A stretch of 33,171 nucleotides of DNA, from positions 1-33,171 of the forward strand of contig JAQVHY010000020.1 of the NCBI GenBank assembly GCA_028695935.1. The letters are read 5' to 3'. The stretch comes from Desulfobacca sp. (GTDB taxonomy: Bacteria > Desulfobacterota > Desulfobaccia > Desulfobaccales > Desulfobaccaceae). Positions 1-7,616 of the stretch are shown here, one piece after another (the first letter of the stretch is position 1; each line of letters opens with the position of its first letter). The position numbers were made by a program, and so were the translations under genes. The notes under the pieces are model-generated. The model worked only from the letters and a program-made list of their open reading frames with translations. It had not been told where the DNA came from and made no database searches.

Positions 1-213
1 ATTGGTTGGAACAATGTCTAACTTTGGTTTGAGTCAGAGGCTCAGCATGGTCTGATGCAAAGCTCTGGGTGATGATCCTACCTTTTTTCCTGCTTGTTTA
101 ACTGGCTAATTATTCTATCATAGCTTCACCTAAGTGATAAGGGTAATCTTGCGGGATTACGGTCTGCCGGTTTTTTTATTGTTCATAATCTAGGTAACGC
201 TAGGGGCATAATT

Positions 214-1119
214 TTAATAGCGGTTAAAGACCAGGGCTACCCAATCTTCCCGGCTGTAGGTGCGGGTCTGCTGCAGGCCCTGGGCCGTGAAATTGGCCAC
301 CAGGCGGGGGACATCGTCCTCCAAAAAGCCGGAGATGATCAATGAGCCGCCGGGTTGCAGACGTCCGGCCAAGGCTTCGGCCAGCGATTGTAGATCAGGA
401 GCGGTAAGGTTGGCCAGGATAAGCGCAAACTTCTGGCGAATCGACTCCAGGGTTAGATCCTCGGCCCATACCAGATCTTGAAGCTGGTTGAGCAGGATAT
501 TTTTCCGAGTGGCGGATACTGCCTCCGGGTCGATATCGATGGCCAGCACCCGGGCCCCGAAGCGGGCGGTAGCCAGGGCCAGGATACCGGTGCCAGTGCC
601 CACATCCAAGGCCTGCCAGCGGCCCGTAATTATTGGGCCCAGCCCGGCTTCGAGGATCTCTTCCAGGGCTTCCAGACATAGCCGGGTGGAGGGATGGCGG
701 CCGGTACCGAAGGCCATGCCGGGATAGATGGTCAGCACGATTTCTTCCGGCGCGGGTTGATAATCCTCCCAGGGCGGGCGGATGACGATACGGCGGGTGA
801 GTTTGCGCGGTTTAAAATGCGCTTGCCAGGCATAGGCCCAATCCTCTTCCCACAGGAGGCGCCGGGCTACCGGGCTGATCCGGTAGCCATGCGACTGGAG
901 GCGTGCTAAATATTGTTGCAGTTCTTTCTCCTGGAGCGGTCCAAAGTCCTCGGCCGGAAAATAGACCTTAATGCCGGTTCTGGCTTCCTGCCTTGGTGGT
1001 AGCTCCTCGTCCTCCAGGATTACTCCGCGGCCGCTCCACTCAGTCAAAAATAACGATACCTCTTCCTGAATCCGCTCCGGGATTTCTACTCTGATTTCTA
1101 ACCATTGACGCTTCGCCAT
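214..1119 (-). CDS. prmA: Ribosomal protein L11 methyltransferase
   Basis: SAM-dependent enzyme that methylates ribosomal protein L11 in the cytoplasm. The 301-residue length is normal for PrmA. The N-terminal half carries the substrate-recognition region, ending in a PrmA-like stretch (EEDWAYAWQAHFKP, about 91-104). The catalytic half has PGMAFGTGRHPST (133-145), the SAM-binding glycine loop LDVGTGTG (171-178) and LANLTA (235-240). The ATG start is preceded by AGGAG at good spacing. It is transcribed alone and divergently from the sugar-nucleotide genes. A second, more divergent PrmA-like gene lies at 4086-4904; this copy keeps the more canonical motifs and is the likely true L11 enzyme. Confidence 0.95.
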   Translation of the reverse strand: MAKRQWLEIRVEIPERIQEEVSLFLTEWSGRGVILEDEELPPRQEARTGIKVYFPAEDFGPLQEKELQQYLARLQSHGYRISPVARRLLWEEDWAYAWQAHFKPRKLTRRIVIRPPWEDYQPAPEEIVLTIYPGMAFGTGRHPSTRLCLEALEEILEAGLGPIITGRWQALDVGTGTGILALATARFGARVLAIDIDPEAVSATRKNILLNQLQDLVWAEDLTLESIRQKFALILANLTAPDLQSLAEALAGRLQPGGSLIISGFLEDDVPRLVANFTAQGLQQTRTYSREDWVALVFNRY

Positions 1120-1144
1120 AAATTCTCCTGCGCTGCTAAGAGCA

Positions 1145-1235
1145 GTTCAAGGTTCAAAGTTCAAAGTTCAAAGTTCAAGGTTCAAGGTTCAAGGTTCAAG
1201 GTTCAAAGTTTAGGGTTTAAAGTTTAGAGTTTGAA
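1145..1235. repeat. Heptanucleotide tandem repeat GTTCAAR
   Basis: Thirteen consecutive 7-bp units. The first nine (1145-1207) are GTTCAAG or GTTCAAA, and the last four drift to GTTTAGG, GTTTAAA, GTTTAGA and GTTTGAA. The array starts about 25 bp upstream of the prmA start codon, between divergent genes. The mixture of G and A at position 7 in blocks, with decay at one end, looks like slippage growth followed by mutation. A role in the prmA promoter is possible but not shown. Confidence 0.9.
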
Positions 1236-1472
1236 GGAAGTCGAGTGGGGTTTGGCCCTTAGCCGACTTTTCATCCTTGGGGTGAGAGCCGAAGTTCATA
1301 AGCAACAGCTCTAGTAATTATATTGTTAATGATTTACACCAGCGAATCAAGCCCCTGCTGAGGTCATTTAGTGTTTTGCTTTTCCAAGAAGATATGATAA
1401 TTGAAAATTTAAATCCGACCGATGACGGAAACTTTAGCCCGACGTCTCGGGCTGACTTATCAAGGAAGGAAG

Positions 1473-2795
1473 ATGACGGTGGACTTACTGGCCAAAATCA
1501 GAGATAAACAGGCATTGGTGGGAATCATTGGCTTAGGTTACGTGGGCTTGCCGCTGGTGCTGCGCTTTACCCAGGTGGGTTTCAAAGTACTGGGTTTTGA
1601 CACGGATGCGAATAAGATAGACTTTCTGAATCGGGGTGAATCATATATCAAGCATATACCGGCGAGCCAGCTAGCCGAGCTGGTGCAACCCCAGGGTGAC
1701 GGGCGACGGTTTGAGGCCACTGATGATATGAGCCGTTTGGGCGAGCCCGATGTGCTGATCATCTGTGTCCCGACCCCGTTAACCGCCAAGCGCGAGCCGG
1801 ATCTGCGTTTTGTCGAGCATACCGCCAGGTTAATTGCCACCAGCCTGCGTCCCGGTCAACTGATCTCCCTGGAGTCCACCACGTATCCGGGCACGACCGA
1901 AGAATTGGTCTTGCCGATTCTTAGTAGCAACCTCAAAGTGGGAGAGGATTTTTATCTGGTTTTTTCGCCGGAGCGGGAAGATCCTGGCAATCCGCGCTAT
2001 CAGGTCAGCACCATTCCCAAGGTGGTCGGGGGCGTAACCCCGATCTGCCAGGAGCATGGAGTGGCCCTTTATACCCAGGTAGTGGAACGGGTTATCCCGG
2101 TGTCTTCCACCCAGGCCGCGGAAATGAGCAAGCTGCTGGAAAATATTTATCGGGCGGTGAACATCGCGCTGGTGAACGAACTCAAAATGCTGTGCCTGCG
2201 CATGGGGCTGGATGTCTTTGAGGTCATCGAGGCCTCCAAAACCAAGCCGTTCGGCTTCCAGGCATTCTATCCGGGCCCGGGGCTGGGCGGCCATTGTATT
2301 CCGATTGACCCCTTTTACCTGACCTGGAAGGCGCGAGAATTTGATTTTTCCACCCGTTTTATTGAACTGGCCGGGGAGATTAATACCTATATGCCCTATT
2401 TCGTGGTGCAGCGGGTGGCGGAAGCCTTGAATCAATTCAGCAAGCCGCTGAAAGGGGCCAAGGTGTTGGTGTTGGGCGTGGCCTACAAAAAGGATGTCGA
2501 TGATGATCGTGAGTCACCGGCGGTTAAAATCATTCATCTGTTGGAGCGGGAAGGGGCTGTCGTGAGCTATAATGATCCCCATATTCCTCGCTTAACGGGC
2601 ATGCGTAATTATCCGGGCTTCGATATGACTTCAACACCTTTGAATGGGGCAGTGTTACAACAGGCCGATTGTGTGTTATTGGTGACCGATCATTCGGCCT
2701 ACGACTACGGCCTGATTGCCGACCAGGCGCGCCTGATTGTGGACACCCGGAACGCCTTTAAGGATTATAACCAAGCACATATATTTAAGGCCTGA
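1473..2795 (+). CDS. UDP-N-acetylglucosamine 6-dehydrogenase (WbpA-like)
   Basis: NAD-dependent four-electron oxidation of a UDP-HexNAc to the uronic acid, for surface polysaccharide synthesis. I prefer the ATG at 1473 (440 residues) to the upstream ATG at 1422. AAGGAAGG sits just before 1473, nothing recognisable precedes 1422, and the 17 extra residues do not resemble the family. Visible motifs are the NAD-binding GLGYVG (20-25), FSPEREDPGN (164-173, typical of the WbpA branch), EMSKLLEN with K220, and the catalytic cysteine in GGHCIPIDP (C275). The next gene is a WbpE-like aminotransferase; WbpA and WbpE act in the same UDP-diacetamido-uronic acid pathway. The WbpB, WbpD and WbpI partners are not in the window. 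Confidence 0.88.
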   Translation: MTVDLLAKIRDKQALVGIIGLGYVGLPLVLRFTQVGFKVLGFDTDANKIDFLNRGESYIKHIPASQLAELVQPQGDGRRFEATDDMSRLGEPDVLIICVPTPLTAKREPDLRFVEHTARLIATSLRPGQLISLESTTYPGTTEELVLPILSSNLKVGEDFYLVFSPEREDPGNPRYQVSTIPKVVGGVTPICQEHGVALYTQVVERVIPVSSTQAAEMSKLLENIYRAVNIALVNELKMLCLRMGLDVFEVIEASKTKPFGFQAFYPGPGLGGHCIPIDPFYLTWKAREFDFSTRFIELAGEINTYMPYFVVQRVAEALNQFSKPLKGAKVLVLGVAYKKDVDDDRESPAVKIIHLLEREGAVVSYNDPHIPRLTGMRNYPGFDMTSTPLNGAVLQQADCVLLVTDHSAYDYGLIADQARLIVDTRNAFKDYNQAHIFKA

Positions 2796-2850
2796 AAGCC
2801 GCGGTCTTTTAAATACTCAAATTATCTGCACCCAACAAGGTTTGATACAT

Positions 2851-4026
2851 ATGCATGTCCCTCTGCTTGACCTCAAAGCCCAATATCAGGCCATTAAGGA
2901 CGAAATTCACGCGGCTCTGGACAAACTATTAGAAAGCCAGCAATTCATTCTAGGCCCCAATGTGGAAGAGCTGGAAGCCAAGATCGCCGCTTATAGTGGC
3001 TGTCGCTTTGGGGTCGGAGTGTCGTCAGGGACGGATGCGCTGCTGATCTCGCTGATGGCCCTGGATATCGGGCCGGGGGACCAAGTGGTCACCACTCCGT
3101 ACAGCTTTTTCGCCACCGCGGGGGCCATTGCCCGGCTGGGGGCAACGCCGGTTTTCGTTGATATTGACCCCGTAACCTATAATATTGATCCCGAGAAACT
3201 GGCCCAGGTTCTGGCCCACCTGCGCCGCCAGGGTGACTGGCGGGTGAAGGCCATATTGCCGGTGCATCTCTTCGGTCAGTGTGCCGACATGCAGCCGATT
3301 ATGACCTTAGCTCAGGACTATGGCCTCAAGGTCATCGAGGACGCGGCCCAAGCTATTGGGGCCGAGTATCCCTGGCGGCAGTCCGATGGCTCTATAATAG
3401 TTAAACGGGCCGGGTCTATGGGTGATACCGGTTGCTTCAGTTTTTTCCCTTCCAAAAACCTGGGCGGCCTGGGGGATGGCGGGATGGTAGTCACCAATGA
3501 CCCAGAGCTTTATGAAAAATTAAAGATTTTGCGGGTGCACGGCTCCCAGCCCAAGTATTATCATAAGATCATCGGTGGCAATTTTCGCCTGGATGCCATT
3601 CAAGCCGCGGCCCTGCTGGTGAAATTGACCTATCTGAACGGCTGGACCGCGGGCCGCCAGGCCAATGCCCGGCGTTATAATGAATTGTTGAGTGAGCCGG
3701 GGATTGGCACGCCGAAGGCGGTCTATCCACATGGCGATGACCCAATACCCCACTATCATATTTATAACCAATATGTGATTAGGGTGGAGCGTCGCGATGA
3801 GATCAGGGCTGGCTTAACTGAGGCCGGGATCGGCACTGAAATCTACTACCCGGTGCCCTTGCACCGACAGGAATGCTTTGCCTATTTGGGTGACCAGGAT
3901 AAGGATTTTCCAGAGGCCGATCGGGCCGCGGCGACGACTTTGGCCTTACCGATCTATCCGGAGCTGCCCGCCGAGGCGTTGGAGTATGTTGCCCAAGCCG
4001 TGATCGAGGCAGTGACGGAGCGTTGA
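2851..4026 (+). CDS. DegT/DnrJ/EryC1 sugar aminotransferase (WbpE-like)
   Basis: PLP-dependent transamination of a keto nucleotide-sugar, probably the UDP-3-keto-GlcNAcA made downstream of the neighbouring dehydrogenase. The 391-residue product from the ATG at 2851 begins MHVPLLDLKAQY, the usual DegT-family N-terminus. The longer open frame from 2737 overlaps the upstream gene and adds unrelated residues. Family signatures are SSGTDAL (58-64), IEDAAQA with D164, and FSFFPSKNLGGLGDGG with the PLP lysine at K202. It lies 55 bp downstream of the dehydrogenase, probably in one transcript. The exact substrate is inferred from context only. Confidence 0.88.
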   Translation: MHVPLLDLKAQYQAIKDEIHAALDKLLESQQFILGPNVEELEAKIAAYSGCRFGVGVSSGTDALLISLMALDIGPGDQVVTTPYSFFATAGAIARLGATPVFVDIDPVTYNIDPEKLAQVLAHLRRQGDWRVKAILPVHLFGQCADMQPIMTLAQDYGLKVIEDAAQAIGAEYPWRQSDGSIIVKRAGSMGDTGCFSFFPSKNLGGLGDGGMVVTNDPELYEKLKILRVHGSQPKYYHKIIGGNFRLDAIQAAALLVKLTYLNGWTAGRQANARRYNELLSEPGIGTPKAVYPHGDDPIPHYHIYNQYVIRVERRDEIRAGLTEAGIGTEIYYPVPLHRQECFAYLGDQDKDFPEADRAAATTLALPIYPELPAEALEYVAQAVIEAVTER

Positions 4027-4085
4027 TTATGGTGCAGTGCTTCCGACTAATTTAATTTCGGCTACCGGGCCATAAGGACCGATCA

Positions 4086-4904
4086 TTGACTAGTTGTCCA
4101 TATCAATATCTGTTCATTTACGAAATTGCCGGTGAGATTGCCCTGGGGCCGCCGTTAGACCTGAAAAATTATTTGGGCTGCTGGCGGGAGGGTGAGTGTT
4201 CTTATCTGTTTTTTACCTGTAAGATGGATCTGGCCTTAAAAACTTTCTTAGGGGAAGAGCAAGCCGAACGCTATCTTTCTGAAACCGTAATCGACTATGA
4301 AGATTGGGAAGCGGGCTATCCGCTCAAACCTCGAAGTATCGCGGGATTTTATCTCTGCCCGACCTGGGAGCCCTGTGAGACACCGCCAGGCGAACACCTG
4401 ATCTGGATTGATCCGGGGGTAGCCTTTGGCTCCGGTTATCATCCCACCACCAAGATGTGTTTGGAATTGATTAACGAGGTTTACAACCATGAATATTTAC
4501 CTCGGGTGTTGGACTTAGGCACCGGTACCGGTATTTTGGCCCTGGCCTGTGTGGCCCGCGGCGCCGAGCAGGTGCTGGCCGTAGATCATAATAATCTGGC
4601 TATTGGGACGGCAATCAAAAATGTCCAGCATAATCGGCAAGAGCATTGCATTACCCTGATATGTGATGATGTGCTGAAATATTGTGGAACCCCCGCAGAT
4701 CTGGCCCTGGCCAACATTTACTATGGCGCGGTGCGGGACCTTTTGGGCCAGGATAGTTTTTTGGATAAAAAATGGTATATTCTTTCCGGTCTGATGGGCA
4801 CCGAAGTCGATAAGGTGTTGACCCAGATGAAAACATTGCCCCTCAAACCCGAAACCATCTTGGATGATAATTTCTGGTTTGCCGTTTTGGCCCGCCATCT
4901 TTAG
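4086..4904 (+). CDS. PrmA-family methyltransferase paralogue
   Basis: SAM-dependent methyltransferase of the PrmA type, 272 residues, starting at TTG with AAGGA 7 nt upstream. It has GVAFGSGYHPTT (111-122) and the glycine loop LDLGTGTG (142-149), both aligned with the window's prmA. The motif that reads LANLTA there is LANIYYGA here, and the N-terminal region is quite different. With a canonical prmA 3 kb away, this copy may methylate another protein or may be a diverged duplicate. It sits 59 bp after the aminotransferase and 10 bp before ogt, so it is probably co-transcribed with both. The family is secure; the substrate is unknown. Confidence 0.8.
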   Translation: MTSCPYQYLFIYEIAGEIALGPPLDLKNYLGCWREGECSYLFFTCKMDLALKTFLGEEQAERYLSETVIDYEDWEAGYPLKPRSIAGFYLCPTWEPCETPPGEHLIWIDPGVAFGSGYHPTTKMCLELINEVYNHEYLPRVLDLGTGTGILALACVARGAEQVLAVDHNNLAIGTAIKNVQHNRQEHCITLICDDVLKYCGTPADLALANIYYGAVRDLLGQDSFLDKKWYILSGLMGTEVDKVLTQMKTLPLKPETILDDNFWFAVLARHL

Positions 4905-4914
4905 GTAAAGATTA

Positions 4915-5436
4915 ATGGCAAATACGGCAGCCAGAACATTCCAGGCCGAGGCTGAAGAATACCTGCTAGAGACGCCGTTGGGGCGAATAGGCCTGGTTTT
5001 CAGCCCCCAGGGGTTGCGACAGTTATTAATTTACCCAGATACTGATAATATCAGCACTGGCGGCCCGGAACCCGCGCCTATTTGGAAGACTGAGGTGGTT
5101 CAGGCCTTGCGAGATTATTTTGCCGGCCGAGCGCATAATTTTGATCAACTGAAACTCGATCTCCAGGGTACTCCTTTTCAACTACGAGTGTGGGCGGCTT
5201 TACGGTTGATACCGTTTGGGGCCACGGTGTCTTATGGAGAACTGGCCTGCCATCTGGGGCTACCGAAGGCAGCTCGGGCCGTGGGCGGGGCCTTGCGGGC
5301 CAATCCGCTGCCGATCATCATTCCCTGTCACCGGGTGATCAGCGCTGATGGCTCCTTAGGGGGGTTCAGCGCCGGCCTGCAAGTTAAACGCTGGCTCCTG
5401 GAGCATGAACAGGTGATCGGCGAGGCGGCTATTTAG
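4915..5436 (+). CDS. ogt: Methylated-DNA--protein-cysteine methyltransferase
   Basis: Suicide repair protein that removes alkyl groups from O6-alkylguanine. The 173-residue product has the usual small N-terminal domain and the DNA-binding and active-site domain. TPFQLRVWAALRLIPFG and VSYGEL precede the active-site motif PCHRV (alkyl acceptor C138), followed by GGFSAGLQVKRWLLEHE. The start is 10 bp after the preceding stop. The length and motif order match Ogt/MGMT proteins without an Ada domain. Confidence 0.93.
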   Translation: MANTAARTFQAEAEEYLLETPLGRIGLVFSPQGLRQLLIYPDTDNISTGGPEPAPIWKTEVVQALRDYFAGRAHNFDQLKLDLQGTPFQLRVWAALRLIPFGATVSYGELACHLGLPKAARAVGGALRANPLPIIIPCHRVISADGSLGGFSAGLQVKRWLLEHEQVIGEAAI

Positions 5437-5469
5437 AGTTCCCCCAAGTCGGTAATAACATTAAAAAAC

Positions 5470-6240
5470 GTGCCAGCTCGGAAAACTCCAGCCATTGTCA
5501 TTAGATCTCGTGATTATGGGGAAGCGGATCGCATCGTTACCTTTTTAAGCCCCGAGGTCGGGCGTCTGACTGCGATTGCCAAGGGGGCCCGCAAGAGTAA
5601 ACGGCGGTTTTTGAACAGTTTGGAGCCGTTTTCCCGGGTCAATCTGATCTATACCGAGCGACCCAACCGAGATCTGGGGCGGATTGATAATTGCGAGTTG
5701 GTCAGCTCCTATCCGGGACTGCGGCAAGATTTACAACGGCTGGGAGTAGCCGCCTGCCTGAGCGAACTGGCCGGAGAAATCGTGGGTACGCAAGAGAATG
5801 TCCCAGAGACTTTTGCCGCCCTGGAATTAGCTCTGAACCTGCTAGATCAGGGTCTATCACCCGAATCCCTATTATGCAGTTTTCTATTCCGTTTCCTGGC
5901 CCTGGCCGGTTATGGTCCGCGTTGGCAGGCTTGTCTGGTATGCCAGCAAGTGCCCCGCGGCCCCTTGTGGTTTGACATCGATCAGGGAGGGGTGATTTGT
6001 GGTTCATGTACAACTAAAGCTTCTGGTCGCTTGTACCCGCTGCAAGTCGGAACCTGGAAACTCTTGCGGCGGGCTCAGACCCTGCCGCTAGCTAAACTTT
6101 CCCGACTACGTTTTGATCCTTGGGCTCAGAAGCAATGTCTGGGTTTGGCACAGGGCTTCATACACCACCATTGGGGCCGGGATTTGCGATCCTTCAAATT
6201 TTTGGAGAAAATCAGCCCTCGGGATCCCGGAGATCCGTAA
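5470..6240 (+). CDS. recO: DNA repair protein RecO
   Basis: Recombination mediator of the RecFOR pathway that helps load RecA on SSB-coated single-stranded DNA. The 256-residue product starts at GTG. Its N-terminal OB-fold reads TPAIVIRSRDYGEADRIVTF then GRLTAIAKGARKSKRRF, a hallmark of RecO. The middle is helical, and a C4 zinc site is formed by C155-x2-C158 and C177-x2-C180. It lies 33 bp after ogt, so two DNA-repair genes are adjacent. Its last bases, TAAAGGAGG, also supply the ribosome-binding site of the next gene. Confidence 0.93.
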   Translation: MPARKTPAIVIRSRDYGEADRIVTFLSPEVGRLTAIAKGARKSKRRFLNSLEPFSRVNLIYTERPNRDLGRIDNCELVSSYPGLRQDLQRLGVAACLSELAGEIVGTQENVPETFAALELALNLLDQGLSPESLLCSFLFRFLALAGYGPRWQACLVCQQVPRGPLWFDIDQGGVICGSCTTKASGRLYPLQVGTWKLLRRAQTLPLAKLSRLRFDPWAQKQCLGLAQGFIHHHWGRDLRSFKFLEKISPRDPGDP

Positions 6241-6251
6241 AGGAGGAGTTA

Positions 6252-7433
6252 GTGATAAGACTTATGTGGCAAACCATAAATCTATTAATGATCGTTCTTT
6301 TGCTTCCTGGTCTGACCCTGGCGGATCAGGCCGCCGAACCGATAAAAATTGGCGCCTTGTATAATCTGACCGGCAGCATGGCGGCGATCGACCGCCCGGC
6401 CTTGAACGGCGCCCGTCTAAAGGTCAAACAAATCAATCAGGCCGGTGGGTTATTGGGCGGGCGTCAGCTGGAGTTGATCAGCCTGGATACCAAAACCGAT
6501 GAGCAAGCCGCCGGGCAGGCCGCCAAAAAGCTGTTGGCTATGGGGGTCGCGGCTGGATTGGGCTATGGCGATACCAACTTTGTGTTGGCCGTGGCCCCAA
6601 CTTTCCAGGCCGCGGGCGTTCCTTTTGTGACTTCGGGAGCGACTCATCCGGAATTGCCGGAATGGATCGGCAACTGTATGTTCATGGTTCCTTTTGGCGA
6701 TGACGACCAGGCCTTTGCCATTGCCGAATTTGCTTATCATAAGCTCAAGATCAGAAATGTGGCGATTTGGACTGATATATGCACGGATTTTACCTTGGCC
6801 CTGGCCCGGTTTTTTAAACAGCGATTCACGGAGTTAGGGGGCGACATAGTAGAAGAGGGACTACTCAAGACTGGCGATCAAAGCTTCGGTAGTCTTATAA
6901 ATAAGTTACAATCAGCTAGTCCTAAACCCGAAGCGATCTTTATTGCTGCACTCCCGGTGGAAGCGGGTCGGGCCATTAAACAGATCCGCCAGACAGGTCT
7001 GACGCTCCCCATCCTAGGAGGTGATAGTTTTGATAATCAACTAATCATTAATACTCCAGGTATAGATGGGGCTGACCAGGTCTATTTTTCAACCCATTCC
7101 TACCGTGGCGATGCGCGGCCGGCGGTTAGCCAATTTATGGAGTCCTTTCAACAGGAATATGGCCAGATCCCGGATGACGCCTTTGCTGCTTTAGGATTTG
7201 ACGCCGTGGGTCTGATTGCGGAGGCCATCACCAGGGCCGGGACTACCGAGGAACAGGCCCTGTCCCAGGCCCTGAGAACTACCAAAGATTTCCAGGGGAT
7301 AACCGGTAACATTTCCTATATTCGAGCTAATGGCGTGCCCATCAAGCCGGTAGCCATTGTCGGCGTTAGCCAGGGGCGCTTTGAGTTGCTGGACACCTGG
7401 AAGACCTCGGATAAAATCGATATTCGCTCCTGA
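6252..7433 (+). CDS. ABC transporter substrate-binding protein, LivJ type
   Basis: Periplasmic ligand-binding protein of the branched-chain amino acid/amide type (Leu/Ile/Val-binding fold). The start is the GTG at 6252, which has a near-perfect AAAGGAGG at 6239-6246. The frame stays open back to 6120 inside recO, but that part is recO shadow. The first 24 or so residues (MIRLMWQTINLLMIVLLLPG, then LTLA) form a signal peptide. The mature part opens with IKIGALYNLTGSMA and NGARLKVKQINQAGGLLGG, which is diagnostic of the family. No permease or ATPase gene lies nearby, so it is an orphan; it may serve a distant transporter or act in sensing. The ligand is unknown. Confidence 0.88.
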   Translation: MIRLMWQTINLLMIVLLLPGLTLADQAAEPIKIGALYNLTGSMAAIDRPALNGARLKVKQINQAGGLLGGRQLELISLDTKTDEQAAGQAAKKLLAMGVAAGLGYGDTNFVLAVAPTFQAAGVPFVTSGATHPELPEWIGNCMFMVPFGDDDQAFAIAEFAYHKLKIRNVAIWTDICTDFTLALARFFKQRFTELGGDIVEEGLLKTGDQSFGSLINKLQSASPKPEAIFIAALPVEAGRAIKQIRQTGLTLPILGGDSFDNQLIINTPGIDGADQVYFSTHSYRGDARPAVSQFMESFQQEYGQIPDDAFAALGFDAVGLIAEAITRAGTTEEQALSQALRTTKDFQGITGNISYIRANGVPIKPVAIVGVSQGRFELLDTWKTSDKIDIRS

Positions 7434-7457
7434 CCAGCAATATGTTTAGGAAATCGC

Positions 7458-7487
7458 TTGACATATTTTCATTTCCTATGCTAACAG
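7458..7487 (+). promoter_or_regulatory. Tentative sigma-70 promoter for the fluoride switch
   Basis: A perfect -35 box TTGACA lies at 7458-7463. The best -10 at acceptable spacing is the poor TAACAG (7482-7487, 18-bp spacer). Transcription would start near 7494, just before the aptamer, which is where a promoter is needed. Confidence 0.35.
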
Positions 7488-7500
7488 AATAATTGTAGTA

Positions 7501-7565
7501 GATGGCGATGAGGTCCGCCCCTAACCGCCTGTGCCTGGAACCGGCCGGCTAATGACTTCTACTGG
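7501..7565 (+). promoter_or_regulatory. Fluoride riboswitch aptamer (crcB motif)
   Basis: The RNA from 7501 has the arrangement of the fluoride aptamer. GGCGATGAGG (7504-7513) is followed by TCCGCCC (7514-7520), a variable hairpin, then GGCTAATGACTTCTACTG (7547-7564). Pairings visible are the pseudoknot GGCG (7504-7507) with CGCC (7516-7519); P1 GAGGT (7510-7514) with ACTTC (7555-7559), one G-U wobble; and a hairpin GCC 7527-7529/GGC 7547-7549 with an inner GCC 7533-7535/GGC 7543-7545. Order and conserved blocks resemble the Thermotoga petrophila aptamer as I remember it. It lies 50 bp upstream of an antiporter gene, a known class of fluoride-switch target. Confidence 0.88.
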
Positions 7566-7601
7566 AAAGATGGTCCTAATTCTGGTAGAAGTTTTTTTTT
7601 T
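7555..7601 (+). terminator. Riboswitch-controlled intrinsic terminator
   Basis: ACTTCTAC (7555-7562) pairs perfectly with GTAGAAGT (7585-7592), followed at once by a run of ten T (7592-7601). The 5' arm contains the same bases that form the 3' side of aptamer helix P1. Fluoride-bound aptamer and terminator are therefore mutually exclusive, which predicts a transcriptional ON switch. The antiporter RBS GAGGAG follows immediately. Confidence 0.85.
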
Positions 7602-7616
7602 GAGGAGAAAACACGC

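Noticed and set aside
160-178. Terminator-like T run near the window start
   Set aside because: The preceding stem (CGG/CCG) is only 3 bp; nothing else in 1-213 can be assigned.
1422-1472. Upstream start for the WbpA-like gene
   Set aside because: No RBS; the start at 1473 has AAGGAAGG and gives the family N-terminus.
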